From contig VWND01000014.1 of the NCBI GenBank assembly GCA_009599575.1, forward strand, positions 62,001 to 126,000: DNA of 64,000 bases. Reading direction: 5' to 3'. Source of the DNA: Blumeriella jaapii. Taxonomy: Eukaryota; Ascomycota; Leotiomycetes; Helotiales; Drepanopezizaceae. Every line of letters begins with the position of its first letter. Position 1 is the stretch's first letter. The position numbers and the translations under genes are program-made. The notes beneath the pieces are model-generated. The model ran no database searches and was not told the origin of the DNA. It worked only from the letters and a program-made list of their open reading frames with translations. Below, one piece after another: positions 48,156 through 57,789 of this stretch.

Positions 48156-48536
48156 CTAGCACAACATCGTAACCAGCACAACGTAGGGCTTGGGTCCCAG
48201 TGGAGTATTTACATCGTCGGACTGTTCAGACTCACGAGGAGATACTCCGATCTCGTTGCAAGAATCATCGAGGTCCTTCTTTATAATCTCCTGGCTACAG
48301 TGCTCAATAATGTAGCATGGGTGTTCAAGTCCGCTCCGGGATTTAGAGGAATCGTACGAACTGGCAAGTTTCCGAGTGCGCCAAAATCGATGCTGTCGGG
48401 GAAACTGGTTGCATGGGGAACGGGCTGATCTGTTTGGGCTCCTGCCAATTTTTATCGATCTAAGGATCGCATCGCGAGTGACCGGATCGGAATCCTCCAG
48501 ACTTCCTCTCGAAGCAAGAGAAGAATGGATGGACAT
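48156..48536 (-). CDS. Doubtful small hypothetical protein (126 residues)
   Basis: Single frame starting ATG at 48536, rich in Ser, Arg and Asp, without recognisable domain, signal peptide or membrane segment. It begins 42 bases after the stop of the kinase on the same strand, so it could be a 3' untranslated stretch of that gene or a missed terminal exon rather than a gene of its own. Confidence 0.2.
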   Translation of the reverse strand: MSIHSSLASRGSLEDSDPVTRDAILRSIKIGRSPNRSARSPCNQFPRQHRFWRTRKLASSYDSSKSRSGLEHPCYIIEHCSQEIIKKDLDDSCNEIGVSPRESEQSDDVNTPLGPKPYVVLVTMLC

Positions 48537-48578
48537 TGAGACATAATGAACGTGATTTGTGTTATAACTGCCTAGGTG

Positions 48579-50225
48579 TCACGAGTCTGATAAGGACATC
48601 TGCCGAAGGCAAGACTCGGCTGTCGGGTCATTTGTGTCAACAGAATGTGATAACGAAATGAGCCATTGTCGGACTTGAGCGCAAACCCAACGTTGGTCTC
48701 GATCTTCGCTCAGCATAGCCTTGATGCCCTTGGCCATACGATGGCTTTCGAACGGTGTTGGAAACATGCCTAGACGAAAGTCAGTGATCTCAACACCAAT
48801 CTCTTCGGCGAACTGAGAACAGATAATAGTACCATTCCTCAGCGAATTCAAGACCTCGTGACGCTCCGTCTTTGTACCGAATTCGTAAATCCTATCATAT
48901 TAGCGATGCTTTTTCAAGCATCCTAGCATAATCAGGACATACAGCTCAAATGCAATGATTCCTAGGCTATATACGTCCAGCCTAGCACAGATCGGGTTGG
49001 CTTTTGGAATTATCGGAGGACAGTAGAACCTGGTACCAGCTTGGCCAGAGAAGGGATAAGGCTGTGAGCGCTCTTCATTCTCGGTGGAAGGATTAGCATC
49101 TTTCAACTCGTGTATCAAGCCGAAATCTCCAATCACGGGGCAGATTCGGGTGATTCGCTCGTTGCGCATTTTACCTGACTCATCGCCACATCCCGTGCAA
49201 TCGGATACATCAACATAACCAGGGGTGTCCGGCTCCGTTGGTGGGAGAACAGCAAGGAAGATATTGGCCGGCTTGAGATCGCGATGGATAATCTTCTGGC
49301 GGTGCAGGTATTCAACGCCGTCGAGGATGCCCAGAAGAAGGCGTACGGCAGGCAAGGTGTGGAAACAGTGCTTCATTCCAAGTGCCTTGGCTGTTGATCG
49401 CTGATCGTGGGACCAAATGTACTCTTCCAACGATATGGGATATGGCGCCATCTTGATGTACAGATGATAGTCAACCTCATCCTCTTCGACACTGTAAGCC
49501 GGATGGCCGCTGTAGGGGATGAGTTGGCCCAGTTTAGTACTATTCAGAATATCCTCGGTACTACCGGAATTTCCTCCGTTGCTTTGATCGTCTGATTGTT
49601 CAAATCGTACAATCTCCTCACCGTCCTCTGGTGTTTTACCTCGCGAAAGACCATCAATTGCAAATACGACGTCTTGGCTCTCATCTCTGAGTCGAGGGCG
49701 GGATATTGATTCGGATCGTGAGAAGATCGAAAGGTCCTGACTCTCTCCAACCACTTGGGCACTTGAACTTGCCCGAGGATGTGTTTCGGCCCAGCAGTGA
49801 TAGTATCGTACAACGTTGGGGTGATTCAATCTGGCCAAGGCTTTAACCTCAGCGACCATCTTCCCATGCTCAGATTGACCAGACATCTGTCGAAGTCGTT
49901 TGCTGGGGATGATGATCTTCTTGATAGCATAAACGGACTCATCGACAAGAGAGTTGGCGAGATAGACGCGTCCGAAGCCTCCACTGCCAAGCAAACGGAC
50001 CCTGATGTCAATGTTAGGATGTTACCTTCAGTCTTGGCTCAAAAAAGGTAGGGGACCAAGACAAGAAAAACTCCGCGTCCCGATCAGTGCTTCGTAGATT
50101 CCCTGATCTCGATAGAGGTCGAGGCGCAAACATAAAATCGACCAAGAGAACCCGGGATTGTGCGCTTACTCCTTGTACTCTGTTCTGTAGATTGATCCCG
50201 GAACGCGTTTATCGAGTTCGGCACC
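48579..50225 (-). CDS. Protein kinase, eIF2-alpha kinase (PEK/HRI-like) group; 5' end unresolved
   Basis: Exons recognised: about 50225-50170, 50001-48943, 48891-48579. The kinase domain starts LLGSGGFGRVYLA (Gly loop), with YAIKK (ATP-binding Lys) and an alphaC Glu in MVAEVKALARLNHPNVVRYY. A long acidic insert follows between the N-lobe strands, with LYIKMAPYPISLEEYIW, then HRDLKPANIFL (catalytic loop), GDFGLIHEL (DFG) and GTRFYCPP in place of the usual APE context, then RLDVYSLGIIAFEL. The insert and the C-lobe (GTKTERHEVLNSLRNG) fit eIF2-alpha kinases, which phosphorylate eIF2 under stress. The 51-base intron 48892-48942 (GTATGT, CTAAT branch) joins L and IYEF cleanly. The upstream exon gives SIYRTEYKE before VRLLG through a 168-base intron (50002-50169, GTAAGC). 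No start codon was identified further upstream. The coordinate 50225 is the acceptor after a strong pyrimidine tract and is tentative. Confidence 0.7.
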
Positions 50226-50479
50226 TGGGTGGAAGAACGCGAAAAAGGAAGGGCTCGCTAGAGCTTTAGACTTGAAAGGGAGTCAGCACATGCCACAACG
50301 AAGCGTGCCACAACCAGCATTTCTGGGGAGACATGGACAGCCCCAAGGTGCTTGCTACATGTCCCAGGGCTTGCGGGAACGTTGCAACTCACCGTGGCAC
50401 ACGTGAATGCGGCGTCTATCCCCAGAGGAGAGACAGAATCGTCGAACGAAATGTTGCGTCTAGGTAGAGAACACGGTCA

Positions 50480-51183
50480 TCAGCTCTGCTGGTCGGGCAC
50501 GATTCCAGGAGCGTGGAGAAAGGAAGTTTCCAAGACCCACTGAAGACCATTGAGGTCAGAGGCCCGTCTTTTGATGACAGCTTCGAGGACAGAGTCGAGG
50601 GAGGACACATAGTCCTGCAGATTTCCGGTCTCCACAAGCTCTGGAGGAATCATGCCCGCCTCGACCAACTTGCTCTTCGTCTCGGTGAAGGTGACCCTTG
50701 CTAACTGGCGCACCGTGGGATGATCTGATCTGGTCAGTCATTAGCATGATTTGTCCCTGTGCGTTTGTATCTAGGGATCTTGCCCCAGTGCTCGGTGCTC
50801 GGTGCTGGGACGTTCGAAGTCACTTACGGGAGAGCAGACAGGTGCTTGGCAGCTGCTGTGTTGCACCTCTCTTCGATCACGGAGAGGAGCAGAAGCGCTG
50901 ACTGGTGCTGCGTGGACACCTTCGTTGTCGGCGCCACGTTGGTCGACCGACGTACCAGTGTTTGGACCGCGGCAGCGGCATCGCCATCGCCATCGCCATC
51001 ACCATGGCCATGTATATCACCGCCATCAAGCGACGGCAAGGCTGGCGGTGGAGGCGTCGGGCCTGCAGATGTGGAAGCGGAAGCATCGTCATGTGACCGT
51101 CCTGTCTCGTCACGTGATTCCTGTGATGAATCGACGCTCAAGTCCTCCGACGAAGGCCAGAAGCGGGATGTCATGATGACCAT
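50480..51183 (-). CDS. Unrecognised acidic/low-complexity protein, two exons
   Basis: Exons 51183-50828 and 50729-50480 joined through a 98-base intron (50730-50827, GTAAGT donor, CTAATGACTGACCAG at the 3' end) give 201 residues. A second ATG lies three codons on (51174). The N-terminal half is rich in Ser, Asp and Pro and has a Gly/Asp-repeat (HGHGDGDGDGD), encoded by a GCCATC-type repeat at about 50980-51002. The C-terminal half looks like a compact helical domain (ARVTFTETKSKLVEAG, IPPELVETGNLQDYVSSLDS, VLEAVIKRRASDLNGLQWVL). I do not recognise the family. The helical half is open, hydrophobic/charged patterned and crosses the intron in phase, which supports a real gene. Confidence 0.55.
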
Positions 51184-51523
51184 GGAAAGTCGAGAAGGGC
51201 CGAGGAGAGGTATCGAATATGAACAGTCGGATACCAGGGTATCAAAGGTATATCTGAGGTAGGTAGAAGGCTGGCTGGCACAGTGTGTTCTGTACTGTAC
51301 TGTAGGCATCGCGATTGCTCGATCACTGTTGATTAGTCATCGTGAAGGCGGCCAGCTAGCTTGCCATGAAATCTGCGAATGACTTCCGACTTGCGCCGTT
51401 GATCTGTCGTTCACACATCTCAACTGGAAGACCAACCCCTCCGTCGCTCTCGCAGGCAATCGAGCATTTCCTCCATCGCCAATTCGTACCGACCTCCCTC
51501 CCTCCCTCCCTACCTACCTGATC
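51184..51523. promoter_or_regulatory. Divergent promoter region between 50480-51183 and 51524-52736
   Basis: A 340-base gap between two start codons pointing away from each other. It includes a pyrimidine tract of CCCT and CCTA units at 51491-51520 directly before the plus-strand ATG, a common feature of fungal core promoters. No other motif is singled out. Confidence 0.45.
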
Positions 51524-52736
51524 ATGCCGCGAACTCTCCCGTGGCTCAACGGGTCGAATGCAACGGCCGCCGCGCGACCGAAAGCCAGCGCTCTGGCCAA
51601 AAAGCGCAAGATGAAGAAGTCTCCAAAGCCTGCCTTCAACCCCGACGCGAGCGGCGCGGACTCGAACGAGGAAGGCTCCGTGACATCCTCGAGGAAAAGC
51701 GCCAAGGTCCAAGGTTAGTGTCGTGCCCCCACAACGAGCATCAGAAGCTCAAGAGAGAGAGAGATCAAGGAGGACCTCCGTGTGCATCGCCGCCGTCATC
51801 ACCGGCACCACCAGAAGAGCGGTAACCTCCATCATCGATTCCACCCTGCCCTCAAGCACCATTGCTGCTGACCAACCAATCGCCAGCTTCATGGAGGAGG
51901 GCAAGGACAAGGACGACAGGTACCGCATGGTTGAGGATGAGCTCTTCAAAATCGCCCAGACATACACGGTCCATCTTCATGCAGCCGAGTACAAGCGCCA
52001 GCAGAAGGCTGTCAAGAGCCAGAATGCAGACACGATCAACACCATTTCTCGACCGGTCACCGGTATCATGACAGACCATGCCAAGCGGAAAGCAGAGGCT
52101 GTCGCCATCGCTAAAAGGCAGCGACTGCTCATCGAAGGAATTCGTGGCAAAAGGAGTGGGAATGTTTCGGACGAGAGCGAGGATGAAGGTCTCCCGTACG
52201 TGGGGACCACTCTTCACGGCTTGATGGACAGCCCTCGGAAGAAGGCTGCCTCGCTCGCGAAGCTCGGCACAAAGGCCACCACTCGAGCAGCTGCGGGGTT
52301 CGGCAAAGCAGCACTTCAACACAAACCAGCTGAACAGTTTTCTCCCGTGCCCAAGCATGCTACTCGACCAGTTCTGGCGCCACCGCAAGACGAAGGCGCC
52401 ACAAGTACCGAGGATGACGATGATGACGATGATGACCTCGATGCACCAATAGTGGCGCCGAAGTTGAACGCCGCAGACCCGAAACCTAGTAGTATACGTT
52501 CGGTCTCTCTTCCAACGTCTATGTGCACTCCGTTGATTGTCCCTACGCAAGAGTCCCGAGATTTCACATCACTCGAACAGACACCTCAGCACAATACCAC
52601 GAAGGAATCACCTCCCACGATTCCTGCGCGGAGTGCGTCAACTTCTATTCCAGTAGGGGGTGCCCCACGATTGTCAAGGCTTGAGAGGATTCGACAAAAG
52701 AGAGCACTAAAGGCCGAAGAGGCAGATGGCAAGTAA
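51524..52736 (+). CDS. Uncharacterised fungal protein, three exons, basic N-terminus and acidic run
   Basis: Exons 51524-51713, 51770-51821, 51887-52736 (introns 56 and 65 bases; donors GTTAGT and GTAACC, the second acceptor preceded by a GCTGAC branch) encode 363 residues. The start MPRTLPWLNG is followed by a Lys/Arg-rich, probably nuclear-targeting stretch (KKRKMKKSPKP). A conserved-looking core, FMEEGKDKDDRYRMVEDEL then HLHAAEYKRQQKAVKSQNAD, suggests a helical domain. A run of eight Asp sits near residue 240, and the end is basic (LSRLERIRQKRALK). I recall fungal homologues with this start and core but no function; nuclear location is an inference. The 52-base middle exon is needed to keep the frame. 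Confidence 0.75.
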
Positions 52737-52819
52737 GAGTACGATCCTGATGCAATTCCAACGTTTTGACGTGGTCCAATCACGGTCGATTTACATAAAT
52801 ACATGGCTCCCGGCGACCT

Positions 52820-54048
52820 TCAAGCCTTGAAGGAAGTTTCGGCGGGAGGTTCGGCCTGCGCAGCGATTCGGGCGAGATGTCTTCTCTGCCCACTCTTCCA
52901 GTCAACAAGCGCGGAATGAGATGTGACTCGGTTATCCCACACGACCACCGTCTTTTCTTGCCACTTCACACGAGCCTGGAAGTCGGCTCCGTATGCGATG
53001 TGATCATACAAGAACTTGAGCAAGGCCTCACTCTCCTCCTGCTTATACCCGATGATCGATCTGGTGACTGGAGAAGGGTCAGATGGTTTCGTCCAGGAAG
53101 AGTGGGTTCCTTACATTGTGGGTTGACATAGAGGGCCTTCTCTCCCGTGACAGGATGTGTTCGCACGATTGGGTGCTCACTAACCACCGGTTCTCTTCGA
53201 GCGGCACCATTTTTCCCTCGCGAAGCATTGACTTGCTCGATACCCGAGTGCGTTGCCTTGAGGCCGTGGAGTCTTTCCTTGAAAGCGTCGCTCAATCTAT
53301 CGTACGCCTCGACTTGGTTGGCAAAGAGTGTATCTCCACCAGACTCGGGCACGTCCAGGATGTACAAGAACGTGGTTCCCGGGGGCTGTTTCTCATACGA
53401 CACGTCGCTGTGCCATGCCACGGAACTCGTTCTCGTTTGGAAGAATTGTTCGTGGCTCTTGTCTCCCGCGCCTCGGTGCACGAGATGAACCTCTGGGTAA
53501 CCTCGAGGAGCTCCGGAAGTGGGATGGATATGGAGCCGACCAAAGTACCGCGCATAGTCGAGAGCCTCGTTGATAGGCAGGTCGGCGAAATCCTGATCTC
53601 TGAAAGCAACGACTTTTCTCTCGGCAACGAAACGTGCTAGTTGATCCTTCCCAGCATCACTCAGCGTGCTAAGTTGGACGCCAGACACCTCTGTCCCTAT
53701 CGTCGGAGTGAGGTCATTTGTCGTGACACCGTTCCCCAGAAGCTCTGGGTAAGTCGAGTCCGCATCTAGTCCGTGGTCCCTGTGCTCGAACAGCTCGAGG
53801 GGTGGGTAGGTCTCGTTAATATCCCAGGTGGGCAGATAGTTTTGGTACTCGCACGCTCGTTAGCCACGCACAGCACTGTAACCATGCTGTGACACACTCA
53901 CTTTGGCCGCTGGCAGGCCATCCTTCCCTTGCTCTTCGACGTCCTTCTCGTAGCCAATGGGCGCAAGCTCCTTGTATGGTCCAGTGTTGCTGGTCAGCTT
54001 GGCGGTAAGGTGCTCCGTCGTTGTGGTCTCGGTTGCCGAAGGGGCCAT
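52820..54048 (-). CDS. TauD/TfdA-type alpha-ketoglutarate-dependent dioxygenase
   Basis: Exons 54048-53902, 53847-53115, 53067-52820 (introns of 54 and 47 bases) give 375 residues, normal for fungal TauD-like enzymes. Fe(II) ligands are His195 and Asp197 in AWHSDVSYE and a distal His near 344 in VTSHSALVDW. The Arg that binds 2-oxoglutarate lies in GQRRHLARIA. Also typical are RYFGRLHIHPTSG and DTLFANQVEAYDRLS. The family couples oxidation of 2-oxoglutarate to hydroxylation of a substrate such as taurine or another sulfonate/sulfate, here unknown. The start at 54048 (MAPSATETTT) is chosen because the following residues lead into the family's KYxxYLPTWD-like segment after intron 1. No transmembrane or signal segment, so probably cytosolic. 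Confidence 0.9.
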
Positions 54049-54743
54049 TTTGAGCGATGTATACAACAACACAGGTTCACATTCCCACCATCGGTTCGTG
54101 GATGCAGACCCCTTCTTATCTCGATCCGCATGGATTGCGTCTTCGGTGAACAAGAGCTCACACCTCACCCTGCTATCCCCACTCCTGGAGATTCGGGACA
54201 CGCAAAGGCAACATCTGCAACAGATACAAGGCAGTGGCTAAATACAGATGAGTTTCATTGGTGGAAGGCCGGATGGTGCAATGAAGGTTGAGAATCACGA
54301 ACGGCATACTTGCTTGCAAGCCCGCGGCCACGAGATGGAACTTCGGATTACCGTATAGAGATCTGTTGAACATCGAGTCCTTTGACTGTTGTGCTCCTGG
54401 CGCTGTGAGAGTCTTGGCATAGAGCGCGTCTTTTCGAAATGACCACGTCATGTGATCATGTCACGTGTTGTGTCAGTATAATCACGTGCCTTGAACTTTG
54501 GTGGCGGTGGCGGTGGCGTTGGCAGTGGCGGTGTGGCTGCTGCATGATTACCTCAGCATGGCTTACCAATCGCGGGGTGGACCAGTGCTTGACTGCTTGA
54601 CGATGTAATATATTTTTTCGAATCTTTCTTATCGACAACCCAGACCAAAAACACTATCACCATCACCAACCTACGACAACCACCACCACAACCACCACCA
54701 CAACACACCACCAAGGAGCGAATCAGTCCTCAGCGCCGTCACC
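54049..54743. promoter_or_regulatory. Divergent promoter between the dioxygenase and NMD3, with CACGTG boxes
   Basis: 695 bases between two opposite start codons. CACGTG occurs at 54462-54467 and 54483-54488, with an imperfect copy near 54444; such E-boxes bind bHLH factors (Cbf1-like in fungi). A GGTGGC repeat lies at about 54500-54535, and a CCA/CAA-rich probable 5' leader of NMD3 at about 54655-54715. Which gene the boxes serve is unknown. Confidence 0.5.
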
Positions 54744-56366
54744 ATGTCCGCCATGGACCTGGACGCGCCTGTGTCGATCTCGCAGCGGTTTGCCGCCGCA
54801 GGTCCGCTGCAGAACAGCGCAACGTAGGAACCCCTCTATCAAAAGTCTCGATAGGTGTTGATGTCGACTGACGCATTCCCCAGCATTCTGTGCTGCAACT
54901 GCGGCGCGGCCATCGATGGCACAACTGCGGCCGGCGCCCTCTGCTACGACTGCGTCAAACTCACGGTCGATGTATCCCAAGGCATCCAACGCGAGGCGAC
55001 GCTGCATTTCTGCCGAGACTGCGACCGATGGCTTCTCCCCCCCTCCAGCTGGATTGTCGCCGCGCCCGAGTCTCGAGAACTGCTCGCTCTGTGCCTGAAG
55101 AAGTTGCGCGGGCTGCACAAAGTCAGGATTGTCGACGCAAGCTTCATCTGGACCGAACCTCATTCACGCAGAGTCAAGGTGAAGTTGACAATTCAGGACT
55201 CGGTCTCGGAGGGCGTGGTGTTGCAGCAGTCGTTCGAGGTGGAGTACGTCGTGGCGTACCAGCAATGTCCCGACTGTGCGAAATCCTACACGGCGAATAC
55301 GTGGAGAGCTTGCGTACAAGTGCGACAGAAGGTCCCGCACAAGAGAACCTTCCTTTATCTCGAGCAGCTTATTCTCAAACATGCCGCGCACAAGGACACG
55401 ATCAATATCAAGGAAGTGAAGGACGGGCTCGATTTTTTCTACGCAGCACGGAATCAGGCCGAGAAATTTGTCGATTTCCTCACATCGGTTGTGCCTGTGC
55501 GAAGCAAGAAATCTCAAGAGCTGATCTCGATGGATATTCACACATCTACAAGCTCTTATAAATTTTCGTACTCCGTCGAAGTTGTCCCGATCTGCAAAGA
55601 CGACTTGGTGGCAATTCCCATCAAGCTTGCGAAATCCATTGGCAACATCCACCCTCTTGGGATATGTTATCGCATTGGGACAACGGTCAACTTCCTCGAT
55701 CCGAGTACGCTTCAAACAGCCGACGTTAGCTCTCCGATTTACTGGCGTGCACCATTCACATCCCTGGCCGATGTTCAAGAGCTTGTTGAGTTTATCGTTA
55801 TGGACATCGATCTTATGGGACCAACGAAGGGTCGGTGGGCATTGGCCGAAGCCACTGTTGCTCGCGCATCTGATCTCGGGAGAAATGACAAGACGTACTA
55901 CACCCGCACACATCTCGGAAACGTTCTGCACCCTGGAGATTCCGTCATGGGCTACCAGCTGACCGGTACAAATTTCAACAACCCGCAGTTTGACGCTCTC
56001 GAGGAGTCCAACACGTACTCGTCGCAGATACCTGACGTCATGCTTGTCAAGAAATTCTACTCCAGGAAGAAGAAGGCGAAGAACCGCAACTGGCGCCTGA
56101 AGCGAATGAATAAGGAGGAGGGAGAGGTTCTACCAAAGAAGGCCGACCAGGAGCGTATGGACAAGGACTATGAGATGTTCTTGCGGGATGTCGAGGAAGA
56201 CGAGGAGCTGAGACAGACCATGGCGCTGTTCAAGGCCCAGCAGAAGAGAGACGCCGAGGCCATGAGCGTTGTGGAGACATCTGATGGGGAGGATGATGAG
56301 ACACCGCGGATCAACATGGAGGAGTTGCTGGATGAGTTCGAAGATCTTCAAGTCGCGGACAGATAA
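54744..56366 (+). CDS. NMD3: NMD3, 60S ribosomal subunit nuclear export adaptor
   Basis: Exons 54744-54823 and 54884-56366 (60-base intron, GTAGGA donor, CCCCAG acceptor) encode 520 residues, the usual length in fungi. The N-terminus after the intron carries the zinc-binding CxxC pairs: ILCCNCGAAI, CYDC, HFCRDCDRW and QCPDCAKSY. The middle holds the eIF5A-like/OB regions. The C-terminus has a basic nuclear import stretch (KKFYSRKKKAKNRNW), an acidic part and a leucine-rich export signal (MEELLDEFEDL). NMD3 binds the 60S subunit in the nucleus and recruits the exportin Crm1. The start at 54744 fits because the ATG lies in ACCATGT and gives MSAMDLDAPVSISQRF, joined in phase 2. Confidence 0.93.
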
Positions 56367-57020
56367 ATTGGCGGAGAGGCATCTGATTCTCTGGAGTTCG
56401 GCAGGAAAAGGTATCGTGGTGTGGGTCATTTCAGCATCGGATGTGAAAACTTGATCGGAGATTACAGTAGATACATGGCACTTGGTCAAATCGTGTATCG
56501 TTGTCTATCATGATTGTTAGACTCATGCCCCTGTTCTTCAATCCGACCATGAGTGCGCTGTTTCTTGGCGACTAGCATCGTCGTTGTCTCTATTCACTGC
56601 TCAATCAAAAACTCTAGGCCTCACTTTCTCATTCCAGGCTCTTCGGGTAGAAAACCCAAGATTGAAAGATGAAAAGCTTAGTGGTCTGTTCCTGGCTTCG
56701 ATCTCTTTTCCAAGCAAACCTCACAACCCACATTTCGACTCCACCACTTCCAGAACATACTCCTCCATGGGCCAGTCAGTCTACATCCTATCCATGACCC
56801 TACTACACTCAGACTCTCCCTCGCTCCCCAACCGACAAAGGCTCTCCAACTTCACGCCCTCCCCTCCCCTCCCCCCTCTCCCCCTCCTACCAAGCATTCC
56901 CTGCACATTCCCACCCCCCCCCTCTCTCTCTCAAAACACCCGTACGTTAGGTATGTACCTACAGTATATAAGCAGTCCGTCTCAGCGACCGCAGCCACCG
57001 CGAGGTCCCCGCTCTCCTAG

Positions 57021-57084
57021 CATCCATCCATCCATCCATCCATCCATCCATCCATCCATCCATCCATCCATCCATCCATCCATC
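57021..57084. repeat. (CATC)n microsatellite, about 16 units
   Basis: Uninterrupted CATC units, followed by imperfect CTAT/CCTC variants up to about 57100. Confidence 0.95.
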
Positions 57085-57263
57085 TATCCCTCTATCTATC
57101 TTGCCCCGAGCAGTGGAGCCTGCACAAGCGGACGCAGCCTCTGCGGTCAACATACTCGGGGCCGGGGCCGGGGCCGTGTCAAGCCTCACTCACGGCAGGG
57201 CGCTCGATCCCCCGGGCGTAGAGAGCTAGTTAGTTAGTTCCCTGCCGCGGTGTCGTCGGCGCG

Positions 57264-57264
<1 letters not shown>

Positions 57265-57307
<43 letters not shown>
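57265..57307. repeat. (CA)n microsatellite, about 21 units
   Basis: Uninterrupted CA dinucleotides, followed by a short GTAC tandem (57308-57318). Confidence 0.95.
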
Positions 57308-57309
<2 letters not shown>

Positions 57310-57789
57310 ACGTACGTAGCACGCGGTCGGTCTCCTGCAGCTGCTGGTGCACTCGTGAGCGAGCTGCTGCTGTGAGGTGGTGAAGGTCTGCTTGTAGTAC
57401 TGTACATCTATCCGATGGCTTGCTTGCTTGCTAGTTCCGGAGCTCTGTCAGCGTTGCGTGCGTGAATTGTGCGAATGTCACATACATACCTACCTAAGTA
57501 CCTACCCCGAGGCCCAAAGCAAAAGTTGCAGAGGAGACTGGGTATCCGGGGGAGGAGTCAAGATGAATTCAAAATATTCCGAAGGGTATATGTCCTACAA
57601 GATCCATTTTGCAACCCAAACACCTTCTCATATCGGTATCCAAACACATGTCTATCCTCACTCATTATCTTTCTCTCATACAGGGTCAACGCCCATCATC
57701 CGAAATCTGTCTATATCTCCGCATCGTACATAGCATAGTATTACAGGCCAATCCAACCTGCCCTTTGTTACACAATTCGAAGGTCATTT

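Larger units (their letters stand above)
56367..57789. other. Convergent intergenic region with microsatellites
   Basis: 1.4 kb between the 3' ends of NMD3 (plus) and the Tao3/Furry homologue (minus). It has pyrimidine-rich, low-complexity sequence, a CATC repeat, a CA repeat and a short GTAC run. Long open frames (e.g. 56584-57237 plus) come from the repeats and show no domain. Probably 3' untranslated regions and terminators. Confidence 0.6.

Noticed and set aside
50759..51262. Plus-strand open frame of 167 residues opposite the unknown gene
   Set aside because: Composition dominated by Ser/Pro from the GCCATC repeat; the minus strand has a consistent intron and helical domain.
51852..52550. 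232-residue minus-strand frame opposite 51524-52736
   Set aside because: Shadow frame; the plus-strand frame has in-phase introns and a conserved-looking core.
55164..55931. 255-residue minus-strand frame inside NMD3
   Set aside because: Antisense shadow; the plus-strand reading has all NMD3 motifs.
56584..57237. 217-residue plus-strand frame between NMD3 and the Tao3 homologue
   Set aside because: Mostly translated microsatellite (repeating SIHP) and pyrimidine-rich sequence; no conserved feature.
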